From: Bacteroides sp. M10
GTDB taxonomy: Bacteria > Bacteroidota > Bacteroidia > Bacteroidales > Bacteroidaceae
Length of the DNA stretch: 64,000 nucleotides
Direction: 5' to 3'
NCBI RefSeq assembly: GCF_014334015.1
Contig: NZ_CP060488.1
Location: forward strand, 1,446,501 to 1,510,500
Each line of letters starts with the position of its first letter. Position 1 is the first letter of the stretch. This document shows positions 18,064 to 27,329 of the stretch, piece after piece. Below the pieces are notes generated by a model. That model was not told the DNA's origin. It saw only the letters and a list, made by a program, of their open reading frames with translations, and did not search any database. The position numbers were made by a program, and so were the translations under genes.

Positions 18064-20642
18064 CTGTTTAACGCATTATTCATTTGATGAAGCAATAATT
18101 GATAGTGAAGTCGAGTATCTTTATCGACATGTTGCTTTTGATTATTCAATAAGTCGCGCACCCGCAAGAAATAACCATAACACATACTCTCCTGATTTCT
18201 GGGGACAAAGTACTCGGCCATTGGTTCTTCAAATCCGGCTACAGGATTAAACATACGTTCCAAGTCCGACACACAACATCCTTTGTGTCCTTCCCCTATC
18301 TTATGATGAAGCGTGGTTAACGATTCCCAAACATCCTCATCTGCCAATGATTTCGAATCTTTATTCCAATTAATCTTTGCCGTTGAAGCTAACTGTTTAA
18401 TAAATAAATTCTGCAACTTCATTTGAGTAGAGGTTAGTTTACGCCCTTTCAAAGTAGGACTCCAGATGTATTCATAAATGTCATTCATACATTCGTCAAC
18501 GTCATATTTATCGCCTTCAGCTTTCAGTGCCGAAAATTCCACACGGGCAGGAGCCGCCATCAATAATTTCATCAGCACATTACGCAAAGCATCAGAAGGT
18601 TTACCAACCATAGGCAACTTATCCAATACATCGCTGTTATCTAACCAATCCAGCGTTTCCAACTGTTCCAGAAAATAACTCATTGCCTCTTTTTGCTTTT
18701 CCTTCGGTTCACTTTCCAGAGCTTCCACTTTATCACCGACCAGTTTTTCATGCAGATAAATGCCACCAATATTATGATAAACATGCAACATATAAGTCAA
18801 ATACTGCATTATAATACCATCATAAATAGCAGATCGGTGTTTATAATCATTATCTTCCTTATCCAGCCATTGATTCAGATTATCCAGGATATACTTCAGG
18901 TTTTTCACACCATATTGAGTTGCTTTTACCGCATCATCTCCCAGATCTTCCGTTTGAGAACGAGGGTCAAGTATATCCGACTGTTGTTTTCCATACCGAT
19001 ATACAGGATCACCGGATAAATCCGTAATCCACTTTGAAGTAATCGCATACTCTTCTTCCTCTGTTTTAGCTTCCGGTACTGGTGTATAATTCCAACGGAT
19101 CAAATAATCATCATACAGCCCAAAGCGGGGAGGCATCATACGAACCCCACGCTCCATATCACCGGGTTGTGCCACATAATTAAAACGTGCATAATCCATT
19201 ATAGAGGTAGTGGTGCCATGTTTCTGTGTAAACGAAGGAGAACGCAGAGAGTCCACCGGAATGACGGAAGAAGCACTCATATTGTGCATAAATCCGAGAC
19301 AATGTCCTACTTCGTGTGAAACGACATAACGTAAAGCATCATCCATCACTTCCCTTGGAATAACTTTATGACGGACACGTTTGTCAGCTTGAGCAGTCTG
19401 GATAAAAATCCAGTTATTCAACAACTTTATAACATCATGATACAGATATACAGAAGCATTCAGTATTTCTCCACTGCGCGGGTCTACCCAAGAGGGACCC
19501 ATTGCATTTTCAATAGCAATCGGTGCATAACGAATACAAGAGTATTTCAAATTATCCGCATCAAATTCCGGATCGTCTTTCGGAAATTCTTTAGCCTGGA
19601 TAGCTTGTGTAAAACCTATTTTTTCAAATGGTTCATTCCATTGGTTGACAGCTTCAAATATAGATGCTTTCCAACTATCAGGGAAACAACTATCTACATA
19701 AAAAACAATCGGCTTCACAGGTGTCACCTTTTTACCCTCTACATAACTTTTTAAATCAGAAGGCTCCAAACGCCAGCGATTTGCATAATAGATTGCCCGC
19801 ATCGTCTGTTTGGTTGCCGAATATTCTTTTTTTATAGTCGGGAAAATACCAATCCGGCTATCCATCAATCGGGGACGGTAGGAAACAGAATCCAATAACA
19901 GGATAGAACGTGTCACCTTTGCAGTCAGAGGTTCGTCCTTAATGTCTTTTCCACTACCTCCGGTCAACGAATAAGTATAACTTAGGCAACTCCGGACAGA
20001 TATATTGTCCTTAAAAGCTTTAAAACCATCAACAAACGACTTGCTACTTTGAAAAGAAGTGGAGCGCTTACGTCCTCTCGACATATTTGCACTATATTTA
20101 TCAAAAGGATCTATTAGCTTATTGTCACCCACAAAAAAACCGGTAACATCAAACACAACAGCCGTACTATCATTATTATAAGCAGAAATATCAAAGGCTT
20201 GCAATATGGCATCCATGTTGCTTAATGCAATAGCCGTCTTCAATCGATTGTCATTATCACCACTCACATTATCTGTTTGAATAGCAGACAGACAGATTTT
20301 GTTATTCAGTTTTTCAAAACGAAAATGAATAGGTTCGGTAGGTTTTGATCCTATAATGGCATTTCTATTATCACTGATTTCTGTAACTGCAGAGCCCAAC
20401 AACATATCACGTTTCAACAACGATAATGGAAGTTCAAAATAAACTTTTTCTTTCACTTTGTGTACAGTGATGAAACCTTCTGCTTTCGAATGATTAGATG
20501 AGAACAGTTTATCATAAGCAGTTTTTTCTTTCTCAACGGATTCTTTCTTTTTTGTCTTTTTACGTTTAAAAGAAATAGCATTTGCTGATACAGCTCCTCC
20601 CAGCATAGAAAATACTAAAAGAGCCACCCAAATTCTTTTCAT
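18060..20642 (-). CDS. Secreted zinc-dependent metalloprotease (DUF5118-DUF5117-DUF4953)
   Basis: An 860-residue exported protein with signal peptide (LLVFSMLGGAVSANA). The zinc site is intact: HEVGHCLGFMH at residues 443-453, with His443, His447 and His453 as ligands and Glu444 as catalytic base, and a metzincin-like Met-turn follows (SIMDYARFNY). The N-terminal region holds DUF5118 (about residues 38-85) and DUF5117 before the catalytic DUF4953 part. It is expected in the periplasm or outside; no lipobox is seen. It is the first gene of a pair, overlapped by 4 bases with its inactive paralogue, and has its own promoter. Facing the SusCD operon, it is the best candidate to supply that transporter with peptides. 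The substrate is unknown. Confidence 0.88.
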   Translation of the reverse strand: MKRIWVALLVFSMLGGAVSANAISFKRKKTKKKESVEKEKTAYDKLFSSNHSKAEGFITVHKVKEKVYFELPLSLLKRDMLLGSAVTEISDNRNAIIGSKPTEPIHFRFEKLNNKICLSAIQTDNVSGDNDNRLKTAIALSNMDAILQAFDISAYNNDSTAVVFDVTGFFVGDNKLIDPFDKYSANMSRGRKRSTSFQSSKSFVDGFKAFKDNISVRSCLSYTYSLTGGSGKDIKDEPLTAKVTRSILLLDSVSYRPRLMDSRIGIFPTIKKEYSATKQTMRAIYYANRWRLEPSDLKSYVEGKKVTPVKPIVFYVDSCFPDSWKASIFEAVNQWNEPFEKIGFTQAIQAKEFPKDDPEFDADNLKYSCIRYAPIAIENAMGPSWVDPRSGEILNASVYLYHDVIKLLNNWIFIQTAQADKRVRHKVIPREVMDDALRYVVSHEVGHCLGFMHNMSASSVIPVDSLRSPSFTQKHGTTTSIMDYARFNYVAQPGDMERGVRMMPPRFGLYDDYLIRWNYTPVPEAKTEEEEYAITSKWITDLSGDPVYRYGKQQSDILDPRSQTEDLGDDAVKATQYGVKNLKYILDNLNQWLDKEDNDYKHRSAIYDGIIMQYLTYMLHVYHNIGGIYLHEKLVGDKVEALESEPKEKQKEAMSYFLEQLETLDWLDNSDVLDKLPMVGKPSDALRNVLMKLLMAAPARVEFSALKAEGDKYDVDECMNDIYEYIWSPTLKGRKLTSTQMKLQNLFIKQLASTAKINWNKDSKSLADEDVWESLTTLHHKIGEGHKGCCVSDLERMFNPVAGFEEPMAEYFVPRNQESMCYGYFLRVRDLLNNQKQHVDKDTRLHYQLLLHQMNNALNR

Positions 20643-20681
20643 TTTGATAATAGTGTTAATTCATACTCTAGTAATAGAATA

Positions 20682-20714
20682 CAAATCTAAGAATTATAAA
20701 GAATTATCTCCAAT
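20682..20714 (-). promoter_or_regulatory. Promoter of the zincin pair
   Basis: On the minus strand TTG (20711-20713), 21 bases, then TAGATTTG (20682-20689) matches the Bacteroides form, 40 bases before the protease start. Confidence 0.55.
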
Positions 20715-20719
20715 AAAAT

Positions 20720-21142
20720 CTACTTTTTTCTGTCTTCAAATAAAGCGATTATGACTGCTTTTAGAACAGGATAAAAGATTATCAAGGCTTTCGCACTCCA
20801 AATGGTTAAAAGTATACCATATAAGATTGGCATTATTTGAATCTTATATGGGTCCTTGAACAATCCTAAAACGCATAAACTTATCCCACCTAAAAAAATC
20901 ACTAAAAAGAACACTGCAGATATAAAAATGGGAAACGGACCGTCATATTCAGTAAAATCGGCTAATCCAAGCCATTTCTTCCATTTTCTCCACCGTTCTC
21001 TCCTCCTTTCTTCCGGTTCCCTTTCCTTCCTCATTCTCTCCGACTCTATCACACGCCGACGGAATTCCTCTTGGGGACGCTGTAAACTGAGATTGTATCT
21101 CCGCATCTTTTCACTAATGCGTTTCTTTTTCCTTTTTGTCAC
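20720..21142 (-). CDS. Small membrane protein with a highly charged N-terminal helix
   Basis: 140 residues starting at a GTG (21142). The first 60 residues are almost all Arg, Lys and Glu (KRKKKRISEKMRRY, then EPEERRRERWRKWKKW) and probably form a long cytoplasmic helix; two or three hydrophobic segments follow (FPIFISAVFFLVIFLGGISL, then LYGILLTIWSAKALIIF). I recognise no family. It follows the EamA transporter gene by 36 bases on the same strand and may be co-transcribed. The start is uncertain: no clear ribosome site precedes the GTG, and an ATG at codon 13 is an alternative. Confidence 0.6.
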   Translation of the reverse strand: MTKRKKKRISEKMRRYNLSLQRPQEEFRRRVIESERMRKEREPEERRRERWRKWKKWLGLADFTEYDGPFPIFISAVFFLVIFLGGISLCVLGLFKDPYKIQIMPILYGILLTIWSAKALIIFYPVLKAVIIALFEDRKK

Positions 21143-21178
21143 TCTTATATTTGTTATTTCTTGTGTGGTTTTACCTAT

Positions 21179-22054
21179 TTATTTCTTTTCTGCCTGATAG
21201 ACTCCAAATATAATGCAACCTGCTCCCAATAATGTAATCCACGTGATTTGTTCGTGAAGAATGATTACGGATGCCACCATTGTCACCAACGGATTGAGAT
21301 AGATATAACTGGAAGCTCTAACAGTTCCCAACTGTTTTAAGACCACATTCCAGAGGACATAACATATCAAGGAAGCCAGAACAGCTAGAAACAAAAGATT
21401 GGATAATACAATCGGTTTTAAAAGTATATCAAGATCCGGTTGCAGCGGATGAAGAAGAAAGGCGGGAAGTATGGTCAATACTCCATAAAAAAATATCTTG
21501 CGAGTGATAAATACAGTGGGGTAACGCCCCGTCATTTTCTTTATCACCAAACTATAAAATGCCCACGACAAGGCGGCAAGTAAAGTAAGCAAATCCCCTA
21601 CCGGAGATAATTTAAGTACAAAACTGCCGTTAAAGACCACCAGTCCTACTCCGATTAAAGCTAATATGGAACCATAAATCAAACCTTTGGTGGCTTTTTC
21701 ACTCTTATAAAAGAGAAGGGAAAGAATGGTGGTAAGTAAAGGAGCTGTGCAAATGATGAAAGCTACATTGGATGCTTGCGTGATTCCCAAAGCTGTATTC
21801 TCGGTAAAGAAATAGAGTGAACCACCGAAAAGACCTCCTGCCATCAACCAAAGTTCGTCTTTCCAATTACCCGCAAACAGACGTTTGGGAGAAATCACCC
21901 AAATACCCAGATAAGCAATGAGAAAACGATAAAGGAATATCTCCTGTGGGGTCAGTCCGTGATTAATCAGTACTTTGGTTGATATAAAGGTCAGTCCCCA
22001 AATAGCAACTACAAGTATCGCAATCAGATGGTAATATCCATGCTTCAATTCCAT
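21179..22054 (-). CDS. EamA-family (DMT) transporter
   Basis: Inner-membrane protein of the drug/metabolite transporter superfamily, with ten hydrophobic segments in two EamA repeats; members export amino acids or metabolites, and the substrate here is unknown. I place the start at the ATG at 22054 (291 residues, beginning MELKHGYYHLIAILVVAIWG). The frame stays open upstream to 22444, but that extension is not hydrophobic in the right way, runs into the divergent AAA-ATPase gene and would cross the promoter at 22083-22090. The second repeat holds the usual VVLKQLGTVRASSYIYLNPL region. Confidence 0.88.
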   Translation of the reverse strand: MELKHGYYHLIAILVVAIWGLTFISTKVLINHGLTPQEIFLYRFLIAYLGIWVISPKRLFAGNWKDELWLMAGGLFGGSLYFFTENTALGITQASNVAFIICTAPLLTTILSLLFYKSEKATKGLIYGSILALIGVGLVVFNGSFVLKLSPVGDLLTLLAALSWAFYSLVIKKMTGRYPTVFITRKIFFYGVLTILPAFLLHPLQPDLDILLKPIVLSNLLFLAVLASLICYVLWNVVLKQLGTVRASSYIYLNPLVTMVASVIILHEQITWITLLGAGCIIFGVYQAEKK

Positions 22055-22082
22055 AGTGATGGTGATGTTTTTTAATAGAGTA

Positions 22083-22090
22083 CAAAGATA
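22083..22090 (-). promoter_or_regulatory. -7 element (TATCTTTG) for the EamA gene
   Basis: The plus-strand CAAAGATA reads TATCTTTG on the minus strand, 29 bases before the chosen EamA start. No good upstream box was found. Confidence 0.45.
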
Positions 22091-22112
22091 GCGAGAAGTT
22101 ATGGAATGTTTG

Positions 22113-22144
22113 TTTGGAGAAGTAACAAAAAGCCCGTACCTTTG
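22113..22144 (+). promoter_or_regulatory. Promoter of the AAA-ATPase/nuclease-fold gene
   Basis: TTTG at 22113-22116, a 20-base spacer and TACCTTTG at 22137-22144 fit the Bacteroides consensus exactly, 40 bases before the start codon. Confidence 0.7.
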
Positions 22145-22183
22145 TTTATGTTCAAAGAAAGCTCCTAAAATAAGGAATAAGTT

Positions 22184-23935
22184 ATGGAAAAATATACAGC
22201 ACCGGACAGAAAACGTATCCCCTATGGCATGATGAACTTTGCAGTAATCCGCCGCGACGACTGTTATTATGTAGACAAAACCCGGTTTATACCCATGATA
22301 GAAGAGGCGGACAAGTTTTTCTTCTTTATTCGCCCGCGCCGTTTCGGCAAAAGTCTCACAGTAAGTATGTTGCAGCACTATTATGATATACTTGCCAAGG
22401 ATAAATTCGAAGCGCTGTTTGGCGACCTTTACATCGGAAAGCATCCTACGCGCGACCGGAACAGCTATCTAGTACTATACCTCAACTTCTCCGGAATAGT
22501 AGGCGAACTGCACAACTACCGCAAGGGACTGGACGCGCATTGCCAAACAATGTTCGACTACTTCTGTGACATTTACGCCGACTATCTCCCCAAAGGCATC
22601 AAGGAAGAACTCGACAAAAAAGAAGGAGCTGTCGAACAATTTGAATACCTGTTCACAGAATGTAATAAGACCAACCAACGTATTTACCTCTTTATTGACG
22701 AATACGACCATTTCACCAATGCCATTCTCTCAGATATAGAGAGCCTGCACCGTTATACGGACGAAACGCATGGCGAAGGTTATCTGCGTGCCTTCTTCAA
22801 TAAAATTAAAGCCGGAACCTATTCCAGCATCGAACGTTGTTTCATTACCGGCGTAAGTCCCGTGACAATGGACGACCTCACAAGCGGTTTCAACATCGGA
22901 ACCAACTACTCGCTCACACCGGAATTTAACGAGATGATAGGTTTTACGGAAGAAGAAGTCCGCCAAATGCTTACCTATTATTCCACCACCAGTCCATTCA
23001 ATCACAGTGTAGACGAACTGATAGAAATAATGAAACCTTGGTATGACAACTACTGCTTTGCAGAAGAATGTTACGGTGAAACCACTATGTACAACTCCAA
23101 CATGGTACTCTACTTCGTCAAGAATTATATTCAACGAGGCAAAGCCCCCCGGGATATGGTAGAAGACAATATCCGTATCGACTACGAAAAATTACGTATG
23201 CTCATTCGGAAGGACAAAGAGTTTGCCCATGATGCCTCCATCATACAAACATTGGTGAGCGAAGGCTACGTCACCGGAGAACTGAAAAAAGGTTTTCCTG
23301 CCATCAATATCACTAATCCTGACAACTTTGTGAGTCTGCTTTACTATTTCGGTATGCTCACCATTAGCGGCACGTATAAAGGAAAAACCAAACTCACCAT
23401 CCCCAATCAGGTAGTCCGTGAACAAATCTACACCTATCTGCTAAGTACCTATAACGAAGCCGAACTTAATTTCAGTAGTTACGAGAAGAACGAACTTGCC
23501 AGTGCCCTTGCCTACGATGGCTCTTGGAAAGCTTACTTCGACTATATTGCCAACTGTCTAAAACGCTACACTTCCCAGCGCGACAAGCAGAAAGGTGAAT
23601 TTTTTGTCCATGGCTTCACACTTGCCATGACAGCACAAAACCGTTTCTACCGCCCCATCTCTGAACAGGACACACAGGCAGGTTATGTCGATATTTTCCT
23701 TTGTCCGCTACTGGATATCTATTCCGACATGAAGCATAGTTACATTGTGGAACTGAAATATGCCAAGTATAAAGACCCCGAAAGCCGTGTGGAAGAATTG
23801 CGACTGGAAGCTATTGCTCAAGCCAATCGTTATGCTGACACCGATACGGTGAAGAGAGCAGTCGGCACTACACAGCTTCATAAAATCGTAGTTGTATACA
23901 AAGGAATGGATATGCCGATATGCGAAGAGGTTTAA
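22184..23935 (+). CDS. AAA-ATPase-like protein with C-terminal PD-(D/E)XK domain (DUF1703 type)
   Basis: 583 residues with the architecture AAA-ATPase_like (PF09820) then PDDEXK_9 (PF08011/DUF1703), a family present in many copies in Bacteroides. The N-terminus has the family's opening (IPYGMMNFAVIRRDDCYYVDKT) trimmed to its P-loop RPRRFGKS at about residue 50, and IYLFIDEYDHF as the Walker B region. The C-terminal part has a nuclease-like core with a conserved Glu-Leu-Lys (SYIVELKYAK) following GYVDIFL. Its biological role is not established; a function in defence, or as a remnant of mobile DNA, has been proposed by others for related families. It stands alone under a good promoter and ends at a shared terminator. 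Confidence 0.85.
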   Translation: MEKYTAPDRKRIPYGMMNFAVIRRDDCYYVDKTRFIPMIEEADKFFFFIRPRRFGKSLTVSMLQHYYDILAKDKFEALFGDLYIGKHPTRDRNSYLVLYLNFSGIVGELHNYRKGLDAHCQTMFDYFCDIYADYLPKGIKEELDKKEGAVEQFEYLFTECNKTNQRIYLFIDEYDHFTNAILSDIESLHRYTDETHGEGYLRAFFNKIKAGTYSSIERCFITGVSPVTMDDLTSGFNIGTNYSLTPEFNEMIGFTEEEVRQMLTYYSTTSPFNHSVDELIEIMKPWYDNYCFAEECYGETTMYNSNMVLYFVKNYIQRGKAPRDMVEDNIRIDYEKLRMLIRKDKEFAHDASIIQTLVSEGYVTGELKKGFPAINITNPDNFVSLLYYFGMLTISGTYKGKTKLTIPNQVVREQIYTYLLSTYNEAELNFSSYEKNELASALAYDGSWKAYFDYIANCLKRYTSQRDKQKGEFFVHGFTLAMTAQNRFYRPISEQDTQAGYVDIFLCPLLDIYSDMKHSYIVELKYAKYKDPESRVEELRLEAIAQANRYADTDTVKRAVGTTQLHKIVVVYKGMDMPICEEV

Positions 23936-24039
23936 TACAAAAAAAGAACTCGCATTACAAGCGTATCATGCAAAAAACAGATAGGCTAACAATATGAAAA
24001 AATCAATAAAACGTTTGTCAAAACCTTTATAAATGAAGA

Positions 24040-24075
24040 ATTACCCTCATCACAGCTATCTGTAATGAGGGTAAT
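24040..24075. terminator. Bidirectional terminator between convergent genes
   Basis: Perfect 11-bp inverted repeat ATTACCCTCAT/ATGAGGGTAAT (24040-24050 with 24065-24075) around a 14-base loop. It lies between the AAA-ATPase gene and the convergent GH78 gene. Confidence 0.7.
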
Positions 24076-24131
24076 CATGTTAAAAGAGAGTTTCAATACA
24101 TCTTCTTACTATCAAATTCCTACATGAAAAA

Positions 24132-26702
24132 CTATTTTGTCACCTTGTAAGTTCCACTTACATAATCTTTTGACTTCATCTCTCCGGGAAGAGTTACGGT
24201 AGCGGTAACACCCTTAGGAATGGTGAATTCCCAAATCCAAGTGTCACCCTCGTATTTCCATGCGCTCTTAATGAGTCCGGCGGCGGAACGGTATTCGGCA
24301 GTTACATGTCCCAATCGCTTGTCTGGAATGGGTTTCATAATGATATGCTTGAAGCCTGGGGTGGCAGGATCGGCTGCGATGCCGGCAACAGTTTCCCAAA
24401 TCCATTCACATACGCATCCGTAGGCATAATGATTGAAGCTGTTCATACCGCGTGGTCCCATTCCCTTATCTATCATATAGCTGTTCCACCTTTCCCAAAT
24501 AGTGGTAGCTCCATTGTCCACAGAATACAGCCAGCTTGGGTTCTTACGTTGGAAGAGTAGTTCATAGGCAATGTCTTCCATGCCATTCTCCGTGAGGGTG
24601 GCCATAAGGATAGATGTGCCCAGAAATCCGGTCTGCAAGCAAAGGTCGTGTTGTGCGAAGTTTTCGCGCAGGCGGTCTATCATCTTCGCTTTGGCTTCGC
24701 CTTCCACAAGCTGGTTTTTCAAGGCGAACAGAGCAGGAGTTTGCATGGTGTTGAGGATGGCGGTTTTGAAAGTGCCATCCTCGTTGAGGAAGTTCTCTTT
24801 GATGTATGCTTTTGCCAAGTCGACCATTTGCTGGTATTTGGCAGAATTGCGACCGGTGGCAGCAGCCATGTCGCGCATCATGGAAGCATCTATTACCCAG
24901 TAGGAAGCGCTTAGATAGTTCCAATAGCTAATGGCATCAGGAAGCGGACCTTGGGGAGAGAAAGCCAGTCCGCTACAGCTTTCCAGCGGTTCGTAGCTCA
25001 ACCAGTCGGCCCATTGGTAGTTGCCGTTCTCGCCGCAGAGGGTCTCGTGGTTATACTTGGTGTCGTTGATGTGGTTCATAAACAGGTCCATGGCATTCCA
25101 GTTCTCCTCAATGATTTGCGTATCTCCGAATTGTTTCCACACCGTCCAAGGCACAATGATTCCGGCATCGGCCCATCCCAAACGCATTTTCTCATCACCG
25201 TATTGTGCTAAGGGAGCCACTCCGGGGAATCCGCCCAAACTGTTCTGGGTGTCGCGCATGTCACGCATCCACTTGTGAAAGAACTTCATGGTGTTAGCAA
25301 AGAACGTACCGGTTTCCGCAAACACTTGTGTATCTGCTGTCCAGCCCAGACGCTCGTCGCGCTGCGGACAGTCGGTGGGTATGGATAGGTAGTTGGATAG
25401 CTGTCCCCAATAAGTGTTGGAGATGAGCTTGTTCACAAGGTCGTTGCCTGTGGTGATAGTGCCGGTCTCCAGTTCCTTTGTGATGGAAGTGACGGGAATG
25501 GATTTCAACGACTTGATGGCGACATTCCCGGTGGCAGTTATGGAAACGTAGCGGTAGCCGAAGAAGGTGCAGTGAGGATAGTAGGCCACATAGTTATCTC
25601 CGGCAGCAAAGGTGTAGTCCAAGCGGATACCAGTGTGGGGAATGCGCAGGTTTTCGCGGTGGCAGCTTCCTTCCGGACCGTCCATGCCACGAATCTTGGC
25701 ACCGTTGCCGTCATTGAGCAACTCTGCGGGAAAGCAAGTCAGCACTGTTCCCTCGGCGGCTTTGAATACGAAAGAGGGTATGCCGGCACAGTTTTGCCCG
25801 AAATCCACCACTAATGTCTCTCCCGGACTTATGGTCATCTCCGTGCCCGATGCGAACTCACGGGCGATAATCACTTTACCGAACTCGTTTTCTTTCGCTC
25901 TTTCTATCTTCTTCCAAATGTATGCTCTGACAGGAGCGAGGGCGAGATCGGTGCGCAGATAGACCTCCGCTCCGTCCGAAGGCAGAATGTCACCAGAAAA
26001 TTCGGTATTCTCTTCGGGTGTGGAGAGTTTGTCCACACATTCGTAGCCCATCGGTTCGCGTGCATCATACTCTTCTCCGTCAAAGATGCCGGCATGTTTC
26101 ACCGGACCGGCAATTCCGGCTTTCCAGTTTTCGAGGTCGGTACCGTAGCACTTCTTAGTTCCGTCAGAAAAAGTCAGTTCCAATACACCGCGGAAGGCAC
26201 ACTTTTTGCCTATCATGCCGTCATATCCTCCGGGGGTTATGATTTTGTCAGCCCACCATCCCGGTGTCACCTGTACGGAGAGCATGTTGTCGGCGTTTGG
26301 CTTGGTACGGATGACGTCTGTGATATCATAGGTGAAAGAACGTTTGGTCTTGGCATAGTGTGTGAAGCCCGGTTTCAGGAATTCTCCGCCTACGGGTTTC
26401 CCATTCACATACAACTCGTAAACTCCCAGTCCGGCGGTCATCCACTTGGCAGAGATGACTTTCTGTTCATTTTTCACGGTGGACACGAACCAACTGGCAC
26501 CATCGGCTGCGCGACCGTTGTTATGTCCTTTCACTATAGGAGCGTCTACTGCTGAAATCCATTTGGATTCGTTCCAGGCCGACGCTTCCAATGCGTGAGT
26601 ACGTTTTCCGACTTCAGTTGCGTTTATCAGTCCGCTATTCGAGAAAAGCGCGAAAATCATTACCGGAACAAGATTCGCAAAACAATGGAAATTCATTTTC
26701 AT
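24132..26702 (-). CDS. Alpha-L-rhamnosidase, GH78
   Basis: Exported inverting glycosidase that removes terminal alpha-L-rhamnose from pectin side chains, plant glycosides or bacterial polysaccharides. It has a signal peptide (LVPVMIFALFSNSGLINA), N-terminal beta-sandwich domains (to about residue 400), then the (alpha/alpha)6 catalytic domain with the GH78 hallmark IPTDCPQRDERLGWTAD, in which Asp and Glu line the active site, FNHYAYGCVCEW, and a C-terminal beta-sandwich. Length 856 is typical. The G+C content is visibly higher than its neighbours (two sample lines gave 34/60 and 31/60, against 22/60 in the SusC gene). It has no SusCD partner nearby and may be a lone transferred gene. Confidence 0.92.
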   Translation of the reverse strand: MKMNFHCFANLVPVMIFALFSNSGLINATEVGKRTHALEASAWNESKWISAVDAPIVKGHNNGRAADGASWFVSTVKNEQKVISAKWMTAGLGVYELYVNGKPVGGEFLKPGFTHYAKTKRSFTYDITDVIRTKPNADNMLSVQVTPGWWADKIITPGGYDGMIGKKCAFRGVLELTFSDGTKKCYGTDLENWKAGIAGPVKHAGIFDGEEYDAREPMGYECVDKLSTPEENTEFSGDILPSDGAEVYLRTDLALAPVRAYIWKKIERAKENEFGKVIIAREFASGTEMTISPGETLVVDFGQNCAGIPSFVFKAAEGTVLTCFPAELLNDGNGAKIRGMDGPEGSCHRENLRIPHTGIRLDYTFAAGDNYVAYYPHCTFFGYRYVSITATGNVAIKSLKSIPVTSITKELETGTITTGNDLVNKLISNTYWGQLSNYLSIPTDCPQRDERLGWTADTQVFAETGTFFANTMKFFHKWMRDMRDTQNSLGGFPGVAPLAQYGDEKMRLGWADAGIIVPWTVWKQFGDTQIIEENWNAMDLFMNHINDTKYNHETLCGENGNYQWADWLSYEPLESCSGLAFSPQGPLPDAISYWNYLSASYWVIDASMMRDMAAATGRNSAKYQQMVDLAKAYIKENFLNEDGTFKTAILNTMQTPALFALKNQLVEGEAKAKMIDRLRENFAQHDLCLQTGFLGTSILMATLTENGMEDIAYELLFQRKNPSWLYSVDNGATTIWERWNSYMIDKGMGPRGMNSFNHYAYGCVCEWIWETVAGIAADPATPGFKHIIMKPIPDKRLGHVTAEYRSAAGLIKSAWKYEGDTWIWEFTIPKGVTATVTLPGEMKSKDYVSGTYKVTK

Positions 26703-27136
26703 ACTTATATGTATTTTTTAGTATTAAAAGATTAACTTAGAAGTGCTGTTTTATGGGACTTGCACAACAAAATTACAGAATTATATGATATGACAGACGA
26801 TTTCTACATTTTTTTTGACTCAACAATGGTTTCTGTTCAATCTGAAGCTTTTTACGTTGGAGAATCGATTATCGGGCAAAACAACGACATATTGTAAAAT
26901 AATATAATCAACGCATTCGCTAGTTCTATTGTATCAATTATTTATCAAATAAGAAAAGAAGATGACGGTTATTCATTGCAGTCATTCTTTCTTCTTTACA
27001 CGAGAACCTCGAAATCGAATAAACTCTATTCAAGTTTTTAATAAATAACGAAGGGGTTTATTAGAAACGGTATCCAAGTTTATTATAAACTCTTTTTTGA
27101 CGCTTTTAATACCTGAAATAGAATTATTGCAACAAA
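26703..27136. other. Intergenic stretch with no gene seen
   Basis: AT-rich, with short similar words (CAAGTTTTTAATAAA and CAAGTTTATTATAAA around 27030-27090) but no supported reading frame. A possible -7 box for GH78, TAATTTTG on the minus strand at 26768-26775, is the only signal I can point to. Confidence 0.4.
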
Positions 27137-27259
27137 AATGGGCAAGAACCTTCACAGTTTCTTGCCCATTCGTTATCCTATGTTATGCATTTCGCACATC
27201 CACCTATTGAACTTATGTCACAATATTTATATCTTTCATCATTCGTTTTCTATTTTTAA
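27137..27259 (-). ncRNA. Candidate small RNA between GH78 and leuS
   Basis: An orphan promoter/terminator pair brackets about 120 bases on the minus strand. The promoter is at 27266-27296. The 3' end is a perfect 12-bp hairpin (27137-27148 with 27159-27170, loop 10) whose minus-strand continuation is T-rich (ATTTTTGTTG). The longest reading frames inside are 9 codons, so coding is unlikely. No known family is recognised. The 5' end is estimated from the promoter. Confidence 0.45.
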
Positions 27260-27265
27260 TTTCCC

Positions 27266-27296
27266 CAAATATACGAAATAAAAACGATAAAGTCAA
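27266..27296 (-). promoter_or_regulatory. Minus-strand promoter of the candidate small RNA
   Basis: On the minus strand TTG (27294-27296), 20 bases, then TATATTTG (27266-27273) matches the Bacteroides form. It points away from leuS and towards a hairpin with no gene in between. Confidence 0.5.
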
Positions 27297-27329
27297 TAGA
27301 GAAAGCGTGGTTATCTGAAAATAAACACG

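Noticed and set aside
22055..22444. 130-codon N-terminal extension of the EamA gene
   Set aside because: It runs antisense into the AAA-ATPase gene and over both divergent promoters; the normal EamA N-terminus begins at 22054.
24571..24914. Several open frames antisense to the GH78 gene
   Set aside because: Long antisense frames are expected in a GC-richer gene; none shows a domain or a ribosome site.
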